NCBI RefSeq assembly: GCF_900112525.1
Contig: NZ_FOMD01000001.1
Coordinates: 1,178,001-1,242,000 of the forward strand
From: Klenkia taihuensis
Lineage (GTDB): Bacteria; Actinomycetota; Actinomycetes; Mycobacteriales; Geodermatophilaceae
DNA: 64,000 nucleotides
Reading direction: 5' to 3'
Both the position numbers and the translations under genes were made by a program. Position 1 is the first letter of the stretch, and each line of letters starts with the position of its first letter. Below the pieces are notes generated by a model. The model was not told the origin of the DNA and did not search any database. It saw only the letters and a program-made list of their open reading frames with translations. Positions 8,902-18,860 of this stretch are shown here, one piece after another.

Positions 8902-10651
8902 CGTCGGCGATCGTGCAGAGGACGGCGCCGCTGGTGACGGTGGCGCCCACCTCGGCCGACAGGCCGGTGACGGTACCGGCCTTGTGGGCGACGATGGGCT
9001 GCTCCATCTTCATCGCCTCGAGCACCACGACCAGGTCACCGGCCGCGACGGTCGCGCCGTCCTCCACGGCCACCTTCACGATCGTGCCCTGCATCGGCGA
9101 GGTCAGGCTGTCGCCCGATGCTGCGCCGCCCCCGGACCCGCCGCCGCGCTTGCGGGGCTTGGCCTTCCCGCCGGCCGCCGGGGCCCCTCCACCGACGGCG
9201 AACCCGGCCGGCAGCGAGACCTCCAGCCGGCGGCCGCCGACCTCGACGACCACGGTCTGCCGCTCCTCGGGCTCCTCGGTGTCGGCCGCGGCGCCGTAGG
9301 GCTGCACCTGGTTGTCCCACTCGGTCTCGATCCACCGGGTGTGCACGGTGAACGGCTCGGAGGTGAAGGCCTCGTCGCGGACCACGGCGCGGTGGAACGG
9401 GATCACGGTCGGCATGCCGTCGACGACGAGTTCGTCGAGGGCGCGGGCGGCCCGCTGGAGGGCCTCGGCGCGGGTGGCGCCGGTGACGATGAGCTTGGCC
9501 AGCATGGAGTCGAAGGCTCCGGCGACCTCGCCGCCGGCGACGACGCCGGAGTCCCAGCGCACGCCGGGGCCCTGCGGCACCGACAGCGCGGTGACCGGGC
9601 CGGGGGCGGGCATGAAGTTGCGCCCGGCGTCCTCGGCGTTGATCCGGAACTCGATGGAGTGCCCGCGCGGGGTCGGGTCCTCGGTGATCTCCAGCGGCAG
9701 GCCCTCGGCGATGCGGAACTGCTGGCGGACCAGGTCCAGGCCGCTGGTCTCCTCGCTGACCGGGTGCTCCACCTGCAGGCGCGTGTTGACCTCCAGGAAG
9801 GAGATGTCGCCGTCGGCGCCGACCAGGTACTCCACGGTGCCGGCACCCACGTAGTCGGCGCCCCGCACGATGTCCTTGGCCGAGGAGTGGATGCGGGCCC
9901 GCTGCTCGTCGGTGAGGAAGGGCGCGGGGGCCTCCTCGACCAGCTTCTGGTTGCGGCGCTGCAGCGAGCAGTCGCGGGTGCCCACGACCACGACGTTGCC
10001 GTGGGTGTCGGCGAGCACCTGGGCCTCGACGTGGCGGGGCTTGTCCAGGAACTTCTCCACGAAGCACTCCCCGCGCCCGAAGGCGCTCACGGCCTCGCGG
10101 ACGGCGGAGTCGAACAGCTCGGGGATCTCCTCGATGGTGCGGGCGACCTTCAGGCCGCGGCCGCCGCCGCCGAAGGCGGCCTTGATGGCCACCGGCAGGC
10201 CGTGCTCCTCCGCGAAGGCGACGACCTCCTCGCCGTTCGCGACCGGGTCCTTCGTGCCCGGGACCAGCGGGGCGCCGACCTTCGCGGCGATGTGGCGGGC
10301 CTGCACCTTGTCCCCGAGGGCGATGATCGCGGCGGGGGAGGGACCGACCCAGGTCAGCCCGGCGTCGAGGACGGCCTGGGCGAAGTCGGCGTTCTCGGAC
10401 AGGAAGCCGTAGCCGGGGTGCACGGTGTCCGCGCCCGACCGCTTCGCCACGTCGATGATCTTGTCGATGACCAGGTAGGACTCACCGGGGGTGTTCCCGC
10501 CGATGGCGAACGCCTCGTCGGCGACGCGCACGTGCAGGGCGTCCCGGTCGGGGTCGGCGTAGACGGCGACGCTGGTCAGGCCGGCGTCCTTGCAGGCGCG
10601 GGCGACCCGGACGGCGATCTCGCCGCGGTTGGCGATCAGGACCTTCTGCAC
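8897..10651 (-). CDS. accA3: Acyl-CoA carboxylase alpha subunit (biotin carboxylase + biotin carrier)
   Basis: A 584-residue protein with an N-terminal biotin carboxylase ([23 protein letters not shown]-grasp GGGGRGLK, and the [16 protein letters not shown] catalytic segment). A Gly/Lys-rich linker leads to a C-terminal biotinyl domain with EAMKMEQP; the biotinylated Lys is about residue 548. It makes carboxybiotin for acetyl/propionyl-CoA carboxylation with the AccD and AccE encoded just upstream. The GTG start is preceded by GAGGAGG at good spacing. The neighbouring birA supplies the biotin ligase for this carrier. Confidence 0.96.
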   Translation of the reverse strand: MQKVLIANRGEIAVRVARACKDAGLTSVAVYADPDRDALHVRVADEAFAIGGNTPGESYLVIDKIIDVAKRSGADTVHPGYGFLSENADFAQAVLDAGLTWVGPSPAAIIALGDKVQARHIAAKVGAPLVPGTKDPVANGEEVVAFAEEHGLPVAIKAAFGGGGRGLKVARTIEEIPELFDSAVREAVSAFGRGECFVEKFLDKPRHVEAQVLADTHGNVVVVGTRDCSLQRRNQKLVEEAPAPFLTDEQRARIHSSAKDIVRGADYVGAGTVEYLVGADGDISFLEVNTRLQVEHPVSEETSGLDLVRQQFRIAEGLPLEITEDPTPRGHSIEFRINAEDAGRNFMPAPGPVTALSVPQGPGVRWDSGVVAGGEVAGAFDSMLAKLIVTGATRAEALQRAARALDELVVDGMPTVIPFHRAVVRDEAFTSEPFTVHTRWIETEWDNQVQPYGAAADTEEPEERQTVVVEVGGRRLEVSLPAGFAVGGGAPAAGGKAKPRKRGGGSGGGAASGDSLTSPMQGTIVKVAVEDGATVAAGDLVVVLEAMKMEQPIVAHKAGTVTGLSAEVGATVTSGAVLCTIADA

Positions 10652-10699
10652 TGCGCACAGCCTCCTCGATGTGGACGCGGTGGACCGGAGCCGTCGGGC

Positions 10700-11302
10700 T
10701 CAGCGGTCCCAGAAATCGGTGATGGTGAGACCCAGGCGGCCGAGCTGGACGCGCAGCAACGGCAGGGACAGGCCGATGACGGCGGTGGGGTCGCCCTCGA
10801 TGCGGCGGACGAACGGGGCGCCGAGGCCGTCGAGGGTGAAGGCGCCGGCGACCTGCAGCGGCTCCCCGGAGCCGACGTAGGCGTCGACCTCGGCGTCGGT
10901 GGGGCTGGCGAAGTGCACCGTCGTGGACGAGACCGCGACGTCGCGCCGGGTGATGTCGCCCCCGCGGACGTCGAGCAGTGCCTGGCCCGTGTGCAGCACC
11001 CCGCTGCGGCCGGCCATCCGACGCCACCGCAGGCGGGCGTCGTCGGCGTCGGCGGGCTTGCCCAGCGGCTGACCGCGGAACTCCAGCACCGAGTCGGCGC
11101 CGATGACCAGCGCGTCGTCCTCCTGCGCGGCCACGGCCTGCGCCTTGGCGGTGGCGAGCAGCGCGACCAGCTCGGACACCCGCGGGGAGCGGATCGCCGT
11201 CTCGTCGACGCCGGACACGACCACCTCGGGGGCCAACCCCGCCTGGCGCAACAGCTGCAGGCGGGCCGGCGACGCCGACCCCAGCACCAGCCGGCGGCTC
11301 AC
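10700..11302 (-). CDS. maf: Maf-family nucleotide pyrophosphatase
   Basis: A 200-residue protein with GSASPARLQLLRQAG at the N-terminus and the GADSVLEFRGQPLGKP core of Maf/YceF/YhdE proteins. These hydrolyse non-canonical nucleoside triphosphates and have been linked to septum formation. The GTG start overlaps the accE stop (GTGA), placing maf inside the acyl-CoA carboxylase operon, as in mycobacteria (Rv3282). Confidence 0.93.
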   Translation of the reverse strand: MSRRLVLGSASPARLQLLRQAGLAPEVVVSGVDETAIRSPRVSELVALLATAKAQAVAAQEDDALVIGADSVLEFRGQPLGKPADADDARLRWRRMAGRSGVLHTGQALLDVRGGDITRRDVAVSSTTVHFASPTDAEVDAYVGSGEPLQVAGAFTLDGLGAPFVRRIEGDPTAVIGLSLPLLRVQLGRLGLTITDFWDR

Positions 11303-11514
11303 GCGAACCGCCCCGACGCGCGCCAGCCACCGAGGCCGGGATGCACGGGCCGACGGTGACCGTCCGCGAACGACGCCCAGGCACCCACCGGGACCGGACG
11401 GCGGCGCCGCGGACGCTGCGACATCGCCGCCACGACGGCGGTGAGCGCCGCCAGCTCCTCGTCCGACGGGGACCCCGACACGACCCGCAGCAGCGGGCGG
11501 ACCTGCTCGCTCAC
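11299..11514 (-). CDS. accE: Acyl-CoA carboxylase epsilon subunit
   Basis: A small 71-residue protein starting at GTG 11514, overlapping the accD stop by 4 bases. The N-terminal segment [19 protein letters not shown] followed by an Arg/Pro-rich stretch and a tail containing [11 protein letters not shown] is typical of AccE5-like subunits. These bridge alpha and beta subunits and stimulate the carboxylase. The longer open frame upstream in this phase is only a shadow of accD. Order accD-accE-maf matches mycobacteria. Confidence 0.88.
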   Translation of the reverse strand: MSEQVRPLLRVVSGSPSDEELAALTAVVAAMSQRPRRRRPVPVGAWASFADGHRRPVHPGLGGWRASGRFA

Positions 11515-13136
11515 AGCGGGATGTTGCCGTGCTTCTTGGCGGGCAGGGTCTGCCGCTTGTTGGCCAGCACCCGCAGGGCCTTGGTGACCTGGATGCGGGT
11601 GTGGGAGGGCAGGATCACCGCGTCCACGTAGCCGCGGTCGGCGGCGATGTAGGGGTTGGCGAGCGTGTCCTCGTACTCGGTGATCAGCTCCGCGCGGCGG
11701 GCGTCGGGGTCGGCGGCGTCGGCCAGCTCGCGGCGGTACAGGATGCCGACCGCGCCCTGCGCCCCGACGACGGCGATCTGGGCGGTGGGCCAGGCCAGGT
11801 TGACGTCGGCGCCGAGGTGCTTGGAGCCCATGACGTCGTAGGCGCCGCCGTAGGCCTTGCGGGTGATCACGGTGACCTTGGGGACGGTGGCCTCGGCGTA
11901 GGCGTAGATGAGCTTGGCGCCGCGGCGGATGATGCCCTCCCACTCCTGGGAGGTGCCGGGCAGGAAGCCCGGGACGTCGACGAAGGTCAGCACGGGGATG
12001 TTGAAGGCGTCGCAGGTGCGCACGAACCGGGCGGCCTTCTCGCTGGCGTCGATGTCCAGGGTGCCGGCGAACTGGGTGGGCTGGTTGGCGACCACGCCGA
12101 CCGGGCGGCCCTCGATGCGGCCGTAGCCGATGAGGATGTTGGGGGCGAAGAGCTCCTGCACCTCGAGGAACTCGCCGTCGTCCAGCACGTGCTCGATGAC
12201 GGTGTGCATGTCGTAGGGGCTGTTGGCCGAGTCGGGGACGAAGGTGTCCAGTTCCCGGTCCTCGTCGGTCACCCCGTCGACGGACACGTCCACCGGCGCG
12301 GTCTCCACGACCGGGAGGGGGTCGAGGTTGTTGGCCGGCAGGTAGGACAGCAGGGTCTTGACGTAGTCGATGGCGTCGGCCTCGTCGGGGGCCAGGTAGT
12401 GCGCGACCCCGGACTTGGTGTTGTGCGTGCGCGCCCCGCCCAGCTCCTCGAGCGTGACGTCCTCGCCGGTGACGGTCTTCACCACGTCGGGGCCGGTGAT
12501 GAACATCTGGCTGGTCCCGTCCACCATGACGACGAAGTCGGTGAGGGCGGGGGAGTAGACGTGGCCGCCGGCGTTGGCGCCCATGATCAGCGAGATCTGG
12601 GGGACGACGCCGGAGGCGTGCACGTTGCGGCGGAAGATCTCCCCGTACAGGCCGAGGGAGACCACGCCCTCCTGGATCCGCGCGCCGCCGCCCTCGTTGA
12701 TGCCGACCACCGGGCAGCCGTTGGTGACCGCGAAGTCCAGCACCTTGACGATCTTCTCGCCGTACACCTCGCCCAGGCTGCCGCCGAAGCTGGTCACGTC
12801 CTGGCTGAACACCGCGACCGGGCGGCCGTCGACGGTGCCGTAGCCGGTGACGACGCCGTCGCCGAAGGGCCGCTTCTTGTCCAGCCCGAAGTTGGTGGAG
12901 CGGTGCCGGGCGAACTCGTCGAACTCGGTGAACGACCCCTCGTCGAGCAGGGCGTCCACGCGCTCGCGGGCGGTCATCTTCCCGGCCGCGTGCTGCTTCT
13001 CGACGGCCTTCTCCGAGCCGGCGTGCAGCGCCTCCTCCTGGCGGCGGGCGAAGTCCGCGAGCTTGCCGGCGGTCGTGTGGACGTCGATGTCGTCGGGGAC
13101 CTGCTCGCCGGCGTCCTGCAGTTCGGCCGCGCTCAC
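11511..13136 (-). CDS. accD5: Acyl-CoA carboxylase beta subunit (carboxyltransferase)
   Basis: A 541-residue carboxyltransferase of the AccD5/PccB type. It contains the [18 protein letters not shown]-terminal motif, the [13 protein letters not shown] oxyanion-hole segment and the second crotonase-like domain ([23 protein letters not shown]). It transfers the carboxyl group from carboxybiotin to propionyl- and/or acetyl-CoA. Propionyl-CoA preference is plausible given the mutAB-meaB genes nearby, but substrate choice cannot be fixed without comparing the specificity residue. The GTG start lies about 90 bp from the divergent birA. Confidence 0.95.
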   Translation of the reverse strand: MSAAELQDAGEQVPDDIDVHTTAGKLADFARRQEEALHAGSEKAVEKQHAAGKMTARERVDALLDEGSFTEFDEFARHRSTNFGLDKKRPFGDGVVTGYGTVDGRPVAVFSQDVTSFGGSLGEVYGEKIVKVLDFAVTNGCPVVGINEGGGARIQEGVVSLGLYGEIFRRNVHASGVVPQISLIMGANAGGHVYSPALTDFVVMVDGTSQMFITGPDVVKTVTGEDVTLEELGGARTHNTKSGVAHYLAPDEADAIDYVKTLLSYLPANNLDPLPVVETAPVDVSVDGVTDEDRELDTFVPDSANSPYDMHTVIEHVLDDGEFLEVQELFAPNILIGYGRIEGRPVGVVANQPTQFAGTLDIDASEKAARFVRTCDAFNIPVLTFVDVPGFLPGTSQEWEGIIRRGAKLIYAYAEATVPKVTVITRKAYGGAYDVMGSKHLGADVNLAWPTAQIAVVGAQGAVGILYRRELADAADPDARRAELITEYEDTLANPYIAADRGYVDAVILPSHTRIQVTKALRVLANKRQTLPAKKHGNIPL

Positions 13137-13209
13137 TCGGGCACCTCCAAGGCCATCAGCCTCCGCTCGGGCCGCCCCGCTCCGCTGCGGGGACCGGCTG
13201 CACCGGCCG

Positions 13210-13215
13210 TAGCGT
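13210..13215 (+). promoter_or_regulatory. -10 box (TAGCGT) of a probable leaderless birA transcript
   Basis: TAGCGT ends 7 bases before the birA ATG at 13223, so transcription would begin at or next to the start codon. There is no Shine-Dalgarno sequence. Confidence 0.6.
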
Positions 13216-13222
13216 AGGGGAC

Positions 13223-14056
13223 ATGGCGGACATCGGCTCGGGGCGCTACCGGGACCTCGAGCGGCCCGGTCTGGACGCCGTGGCGCTGGTCACAGCCCTG
13301 CGGCGCGGGGACGGGCTGTGGCGGTCGGTCGAGGTGGTCGAGGAGATCGGGTCGACCAACGCCGCGCTGGCCGCCCGCGCCGCGGACGGCGAGGCGGAGG
13401 GCCTGGTGCTGGTCGCCGAGCACCAGGTGGCCGGCCGGGGCCGCCTCGACCGCACCTGGTCCTCGCCCCCGCGCGCCGGCATGACGGTCTCGGTCCTGCT
13501 GCGCCCCGACGTCCCGCTGTCCCGGCGCGGGTGGCTGTCGATGCTCACCGGCGTCGCGCTGGCCGAGTCGCTGTCGGGGACGGCGCGCGCCTCGCTCAAG
13601 TGGCCCAACGACCTGCTCGCGCCCGACGGCCGCAAGCTGGCCGGCATCCTCGCCGAGGTCGCCGACGGCGCGGTCGTGGTCGGTGTCGGGCTGAACGTCT
13701 CGACCACCGCGGAGGAACTGCCGGACACCGGGACGTCGCTGGCGCTGGTCGCCGACCGCCCGGTCGACCGCGCACCGGTCCTGCTCGCCTACCTGCGGGC
13801 CCTCGAGGAGCGCTACCGCCGCTGGGTCGAGCACGCCGGTGACCCGGTGTCCTCCGGTCTGGCGACGGACTACCTGGCGTGGAGCTCGACGATCGGTGCC
13901 GCCGTGACCGTCACCCTGCCCGACGGCTCGACCCTCGACGGGGTCGCCGAGGCGGTGGACTGGGACGGCCGGCTCGTCGTCCGTGCCCCGCAGGGCCGGT
14001 ACGAGCTGGCCGCCGGCGACGTCCGACACGTCCGGCCGCAGGCCCGGGAGAGGTGA
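13223..14056 (+). CDS. birA: Biotin-[acetyl-CoA-carboxylase] ligase
   Basis: A 277-residue monofunctional biotin protein ligase with GSTNAAL near residue 43, [12 protein letters not shown] at ~71-82 (biotinyl-AMP loop) and KWPNDLL near 130, then a C-terminal SH3-like domain. The N-terminal DNA-binding domain of E. coli BirA is absent, so it should not be a repressor. It activates the AccA biotinyl domain encoded in the divergent operon. Same placement as Rv3279c beside accD5. Confidence 0.94.
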   Translation: MADIGSGRYRDLERPGLDAVALVTALRRGDGLWRSVEVVEEIGSTNAALAARAADGEAEGLVLVAEHQVAGRGRLDRTWSSPPRAGMTVSVLLRPDVPLSRRGWLSMLTGVALAESLSGTARASLKWPNDLLAPDGRKLAGILAEVADGAVVVGVGLNVSTTAEELPDTGTSLALVADRPVDRAPVLLAYLRALEERYRRWVEHAGDPVSSGLATDYLAWSSTIGAAVTVTLPDGSTLDGVAEAVDWDGRLVVRAPQGRYELAAGDVRHVRPQARER

Positions 14057-14087
14057 CGACGGGTCGGTGGTCGGCCATCCTGGCGAC

Positions 14088-14654
14088 GTGGCCTACCCCG
14101 ACAAGCTGCTCGCCGACGACGAAGAGGTCGTCCGGCACCTGCACCCGCACTGGCTGACCGTCTTCTGGCCGGTCGTGTTCTTCCTGGTGTTGGTCGGGGC
14201 GGGCTCGTTCGGCGCGGCACTGATCCCGGCGGGGTCGAACCAGGGCGTCTACCGCCTGGTCATCGCGGTGGCGGTCGTGCTGCTGGCCGTGGTGTTCGTC
14301 GCCGTCCCGCTGCTGCGCTGGCGGACGACGCACTACGTGATCACCACGCACCGGGTGCTGTACCGGGTGGGCATCCTGTCGCGCACCGGCCGGGACATCG
14401 GCCTGTCCCGCATCACCGACGTCTCGTACAAGCAGAGCCTGTGGGAGCGGATGATCAACTCCGGGACGGTGACGATCGAGACCGCGGGGGAGAGCGGGGC
14501 GACCGTCTGGTCGGCCATCCCGGACTCCGACGCCGTGCAGCAGCTGCTCAACCACGTCGTGGAGGAGGACGCCGACCGCCGGGCCCAGGAGAGCGCCGGT
14601 TACCTCGGCCAGTACTACCGCGGCGACACCGGACCCGTCCCACCCCGGCGCTGA
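14088..14654 (+). CDS. Bacterial PH-domain membrane protein
   Basis: A 188-residue protein with two adjacent hydrophobic helices (~residues 24-75). They are followed by a bacterial PH-like domain whose signature is the TTHYVITTHRVLYRVGILSRT block and the RITDV segment. GTG 14088 (product VAYPDKLLADDEEVV) fits homologues; longer in-frame starts run into birA. It matches the position of the mycobacterial Rv3278c-type protein between birA and purK. The role is unknown; domains of this kind sit on the cytoplasmic side of the membrane. Confidence 0.85.
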   Translation: MAYPDKLLADDEEVVRHLHPHWLTVFWPVVFFLVLVGAGSFGAALIPAGSNQGVYRLVIAVAVVLLAVVFVAVPLLRWRTTHYVITTHRVLYRVGILSRTGRDIGLSRITDVSYKQSLWERMINSGTVTIETAGESGATVWSAIPDSDAVQQLLNHVVEEDADRRAQESAGYLGQYYRGDTGPVPPRR

Positions 14655-14709
14655 CCCGCACCTCCGTCCCGCACGCCCCGCTCACCCCGGTTCTGTCGGA
14701 GGGTGCGCC

Positions 14710-14715
14710 TAGCGT
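14710..14715 (+). promoter_or_regulatory. -10 box (TAGCGT) of a probable leaderless sbcD transcript
   Basis: TAGCGT ends 7 bases before the sbcD ATG at 14723, with no ribosome-binding site between. Confidence 0.6.
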
Positions 14716-14722
14716 CGTGGCC

Positions 14723-15874
14723 ATGCGGTTGCTGCACACCTCCGACTGGCACGTGGGCCGGTCCCTGCACGGGACCGACCTGCTCGCCGAGCAGGAGGCC
14801 GTGCTCTCGGGGCTGGCCGACGTCGTGCGGGCCGAACGCGTCGACGTGGTGCTCGTGGCCGGCGACGTGTACGACCGCGCGGTGCCCTCGGCCGACGCGA
14901 CCGGCGTGCTCGACCGGGTGCTCTCCCGGCTGCGGGCGGCCGGCGCCGCCGTCGTGCTCACCCCCGGCAACCACGACTCCGCCCGCCGGCTCGGCTTCGC
15001 GTCGGGCCTGCTCGCGGTCTCCGGGGTGCACGTCCGCGCCACGACGGCGTCGCTGGACGAGCCGGTGCTGCTGACCGACGCCCACGGCGAGGTCGCGGTG
15101 TACGGCCTGCCCTTCCTGGAGCCCGAGGTCGCCCGGCACGAGCTCGGCGGCGAGCTGGCCCGGTCCCACCAGGCCGTCCTGTCGGCGGCGATGGACAAGG
15201 TGCGGGCCGACCTGTACTTCCGGCCCGGGGTGCGCTCGGTGGTGCTCGCCCACGCCTTCGTCGGCGGGGGGCTGCCCAGCGAGAGCGAGCGGGACATCGC
15301 CGTCGGCGGGGTCGACCTGGTCAGCCCGTCGGTCTTCGACGGCGTCGACTACGTCGCCCTCGGGCACCTGCACCGGCCGCAGATGCTGAGCCCGCGGCTG
15401 CGCTACAGCGGCTCGCCGTTGCCCTACTCCTTCGGGGAGGCGGGCCAGCGCAAGCAGGTGTGGCTGGTCGACCTCGACGCCGGCGGCCTGGCCGAGGTCC
15501 GCGCGGTGCCGTTGCCCACCCCGCGGCGGCTGAGCGTGGTCACCGGTGAGCTGGCCGAGCTGCTCGCCGACCCGGCGCACGACGCCGTCGTCGACGACTT
15601 CGTGTCGGCGCGGCTCACCGACCCGGTCCGCCCGACCGACGCGATGCGCCGGCTGCGGTCCCGGTTCCCGCACTGCGTGCACCTGGAGTGGACCGGCGCC
15701 GCGCCCGCCGACGGGGCCCGCACCTACACCGACCGGGTGCGCGGTCGCGACGACCTGTCGGTGGCCACCGAGTTCGTGCAGCACGTCCGTGGCGGCACCG
15801 GCGTCACCGCAGCCGAGCGGGAGCTGCTGGGGCGTGCCCTGGTTGCCGCCGACCGTGAGGAAGCCGCCCGGTGA
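14723..15874 (+). CDS. sbcD: Exonuclease SbcCD subunit D (Mre11-like nuclease)
   Basis: A 383-residue calcineurin-like phosphoesterase. Metal-binding motifs are TSDWHVGR (residues ~6-13), GDVYDR, GNHDS and, later, LGHLHRPQ. With SbcC it forms the Mre11-Rad50-type complex that opens hairpins and resects DNA ends. ATG 14723 was chosen because the conserved MRLLHTSDWH begins there. The stop overlaps the sbcC GTG start. Confidence 0.95.
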   Translation: MRLLHTSDWHVGRSLHGTDLLAEQEAVLSGLADVVRAERVDVVLVAGDVYDRAVPSADATGVLDRVLSRLRAAGAAVVLTPGNHDSARRLGFASGLLAVSGVHVRATTASLDEPVLLTDAHGEVAVYGLPFLEPEVARHELGGELARSHQAVLSAAMDKVRADLYFRPGVRSVVLAHAFVGGGLPSESERDIAVGGVDLVSPSVFDGVDYVALGHLHRPQMLSPRLRYSGSPLPYSFGEAGQRKQVWLVDLDAGGLAEVRAVPLPTPRRLSVVTGELAELLADPAHDAVVDDFVSARLTDPVRPTDAMRRLRSRFPHCVHLEWTGAAPADGARTYTDRVRGRDDLSVATEFVQHVRGGTGVTAAERELLGRALVAADREEAAR

Positions 15875-18819
15875 GGGTGCACACGCTCACGCTGAGCGCC
15901 TTCGGCCCGTTCGCCGGCACGGTGTCGGTCGACCTCGACGACGTGGGTCGGGACGGGCTGTTCCTGCTGTGGGGCCCGACCGGGGCGGGCAAGACGACCC
16001 TGCTGGACGCGGTCGTGTTCGCCCTCTACGGCACCGTGCCCGGCCCCCGCGGCCAGGAGAAGCGGCTGCGCAGCGACCACGCCGCCCCCGACGTGCGCAC
16101 CGAGGTGCGCTGCGAGGTCACCCTCGGCGGGGAGCGGCTGAGCATCACCCGTCGCCCCGAGCAGGTGCGACCCAAGAAGCGCGGCACCGGGACGACCACC
16201 GAGCAGGCCCTGCTGCACGTGCAGCGGCTCACCGACGGCGGGTGGGAGCCGGTCAGCACCCGCATCGACGAGGGGTCCGAGCACCTGCGCACCCGGCTCG
16301 GCCTCACGGCCGAGCAGTTCTGCCAGGTCGTGCTGCTGCCGCAGGGCGACTTCGCCCGCTTCCTGCGGGCCGAGCCCGAGGACCGCAGTCGCCTGCTGCG
16401 CACGCTCTTCGACGTCGACAGGTTCGCCCGGGCCGAGGACTGGCTGGCCGAGGAGCGGCGGGTGGCCGAGCGGCGCCTCGACGCCGCCCGGGGCCAGCTC
16501 GGCGCGCTGCTCGCCCGGGTCGCGCAGGTGGCCGGCGAGACCGTGCCCGAGGAGCTCGCCGTCGACCCCGGGGACGTCGCGGTCGGCCGGTGGGTGCGCG
16601 GCGTCGCGGACACCGCTGCGGCGCGGGCTGCCGCGGCGCGCGGGATCGCCGAGCGGGCCGCCGGCGCCGTGGCCGCGGCCGCCGAGCAGCTGACCGCCGG
16701 GCGGTCGCTCGCCGAGCGGCACGACCGGCGGGACCGGGCGGTTGCCGAGCTGCACGGGCTCGCCGCCGCCGCGGTCGACGTCGATCGGCTGCGCGAGCGG
16801 GTGGACGCCGGCCGCCGGGCCGAGCCGGTACGCGACGCCCTGGAGACGGCGGGTCGGGCCGCCCGGACCGCCGAGCGTGCGGCCGCGTCCCTCGCCACCG
16901 CGTCAGCGGCCTGGGCGGCGGTCGCGGGCGGTCGCCCCGCCGACACCCGCACCGCCCGCGCGCTGCGCGCCGAGGCTGCGGTGGCCGTCGAGCTGCAGGT
17001 CGAGGAGGGCCGCGCCCGGGAGCTGCGGGCCCGCGCCGACGACGTCCGCCGCCGCGCGGATCAGGGCGAGCGCCGGGTCGTCGACCTGACCGCTGCTGCG
17101 GCCGCGCTACCGGGCCGACTGGCCGGGGCCGAGGGGCGGGTGGCCCGGGCGGCCGAGGCCGCCGCCCGGTTGCCCGGTGCGGCCGCCGAGCGCGACCAGT
17201 GGGGCGACCGGGAGGCCGCGGCGGAGGTGGCGGCCGAGCTGTCGGCTCTGGTGGCCGAGGTGGGGGTCCAGGTCCTGCAGCGGCGGGAGGTGCTCGTGAC
17301 CGCGCGGGAGCGGGCCGTCGACCTGCGCACCGCACGGCTCGACGGCATGGCCGCCGAGCTCGCCGCGGGTCTCGTCGACGGCGCCGACTGCCCGGTCTGC
17401 GGGTCGGTGGAGCACCCCCACCCTGCGCTCCCCGGCGGCCGAGTGGTCACCGTCGAGGCCGAGGAGTCCGCCCGGGCCGATGCGGACCGTGCGGAGGCGG
17501 GGTTGGCGACCGTCCTCGCCGAGCAGGCCGACCTGTCCTCCCGGCTGGCTGCGGCCCAGGCCAGGGCCGGCGACGAGCCGCTCGCCGAGCTGCGTGATCG
17601 CCACGCCGCAGCCCGGGCGGACCACGACCGCACGGCGGGTACCGCCGCCGACGAACCGGCGGCCCGGGCCGAGCTCGCCCAGGTCCAGGCCGAGGCGGTG
17701 GAGCTGGCAGAGGAGACGACCCGGGCCAGGTCGGCGCTGTCCGCCGCCCACGCCGAGCTCGAGGCGCTCGAGCTCGCCCGGCGGGAGGTGGAGTCCAGGC
17801 TCGTCCGGGCGGTCGGGGAGGACGCCGACCTGGCCACGCGCGCGCGGCGTCTGGTCCGCGAGGCCGAGCTGTGCGAGGCATGCCTCGACGCGGAGACCGT
17901 CGAGCTGCGGGCCCGCGCCGAGCTCGTGACGGCCACCGCCCGGGCCGGGGAGCGGGCTGCCGGGGCCGGCTTCGACGACGTCGGGGCGGCCGCGGGCGCG
18001 TTGCTGGAGCGGGATGAACTGGCCCGGGCCGCCGAGCGGGTCGAGCAGCACGACCGGGCGGTGGCCGTGACCCGCGCCGTGCTGGCGGAGGCCGACCTCG
18101 CCGACCTCGCCGACCGCCCCGACCTGGTGGCGCTGGAGGCCGCGGCCCGGTCCGCCGCCGGCACCCGGGAGACGGCGGTCGCGGCGGCGACCGCTGCTGA
18201 CCGGTGCGTGCACGAGCTGGATCTGCTGGGCGGTGAGCTGACCTCGGCACGGGTCGAGCTCGACGAGCGGCGGGCCGCCGCCGACCACGTGGGTTCCCTG
18301 GCCGACCTGGTCAACGGCCGCGGAGCCAACACCCTCCGGATGCGGCTGCAGTCCTTCGTCCTCGCGGCCCGGCTGGAGCAGGTGGCCGAGGTGGCCAGCA
18401 CGCGCCTGCAGGACATGTCCGGGGGGCGGTACACCTTCCGGCACACCGACGCCGCCGGCCGGCACGGCGCCCGCGGTGGTCTGGGGTTGGACGTGCTCGA
18501 CGAGCACACCGGTCAGCAGCGGCCGACCAAGACCCTCTCGGGCGGGGAGAGCTTCATGGCCTCCCTCGCCCTGGCGCTCGGCCTGGCCGACGTGGTCACC
18601 GCCGAGTCCGGCGGGGTGCAGATCGACACGCTGTTCGTCGACGAGGGCTTCGGCTCCCTCGACGCGCTTGCCCTCGACGCCGTGATGGGGGTCCTCGACG
18701 ACCTGCGCCGCGGCGGACGCACGGTCGGGGTGGTGAGCCATGTGGAGGAGCTGCGTACCCGCATCCCCAGCCGCATCGAGATCCGCACCGGTAGGGACGG
18801 GTCTCGGCTGGCCGGTTGA
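15871..18819 (+). CDS. sbcC: Exonuclease SbcCD subunit C (Rad50-like SMC ATPase)
   Basis: A 982-residue ABC/SMC ATPase. The Walker A motif GPTGAGKTTLLDAV is near residue 36. Two long Ala/Arg/Glu-rich coiled-coil arms flank a zinc hook CPVCG (~residue 507), the dimerisation element of Rad50/SbcC. The C-terminus holds the signature TLSGGESFMASLALALGL and the Walker B segment TLFVDEGFGSLD. GTG 15871 overlaps the sbcD stop by 4 bases. Role: double-strand-break and hairpin processing with SbcD. Confidence 0.95.
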   Translation: MRVHTLTLSAFGPFAGTVSVDLDDVGRDGLFLLWGPTGAGKTTLLDAVVFALYGTVPGPRGQEKRLRSDHAAPDVRTEVRCEVTLGGERLSITRRPEQVRPKKRGTGTTTEQALLHVQRLTDGGWEPVSTRIDEGSEHLRTRLGLTAEQFCQVVLLPQGDFARFLRAEPEDRSRLLRTLFDVDRFARAEDWLAEERRVAERRLDAARGQLGALLARVAQVAGETVPEELAVDPGDVAVGRWVRGVADTAAARAAAARGIAERAAGAVAAAAEQLTAGRSLAERHDRRDRAVAELHGLAAAAVDVDRLRERVDAGRRAEPVRDALETAGRAARTAERAAASLATASAAWAAVAGGRPADTRTARALRAEAAVAVELQVEEGRARELRARADDVRRRADQGERRVVDLTAAAAALPGRLAGAEGRVARAAEAAARLPGAAAERDQWGDREAAAEVAAELSALVAEVGVQVLQRREVLVTARERAVDLRTARLDGMAAELAAGLVDGADCPVCGSVEHPHPALPGGRVVTVEAEESARADADRAEAGLATVLAEQADLSSRLAAAQARAGDEPLAELRDRHAAARADHDRTAGTAADEPAARAELAQVQAEAVELAEETTRARSALSAAHAELEALELARREVESRLVRAVGEDADLATRARRLVREAELCEACLDAETVELRARAELVTATARAGERAAGAGFDDVGAAAGALLERDELARAAERVEQHDRAVAVTRAVLAEADLADLADRPDLVALEAAARSAAGTRETAVAAATAADRCVHELDLLGGELTSARVELDERRAAADHVGSLADLVNGRGANTLRMRLQSFVLAARLEQVAEVASTRLQDMSGGRYTFRHTDAAGRHGARGGLGLDVLDEHTGQQRPTKTLSGGESFMASLALALGLADVVTAESGGVQIDTLFVDEGFGSLDALALDAVMGVLDDLRRGGRTVGVVSHVEELRTRIPSRIEIRTGRDGSRLAG

Positions 18820-18845
18820 GGCCCGGAGGTGCCGAACCCAGCCGG

Positions 18846-18851
18846 TAGATT
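18846..18851 (+). promoter_or_regulatory. -10 box (TAGATT) upstream of purK
   Basis: TAGATT sits 9 bases before the purK ATG. A transcript from here would have a leader of at most a few bases. Confidence 0.45.
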
Positions 18852-18860
18852 CACTCCACC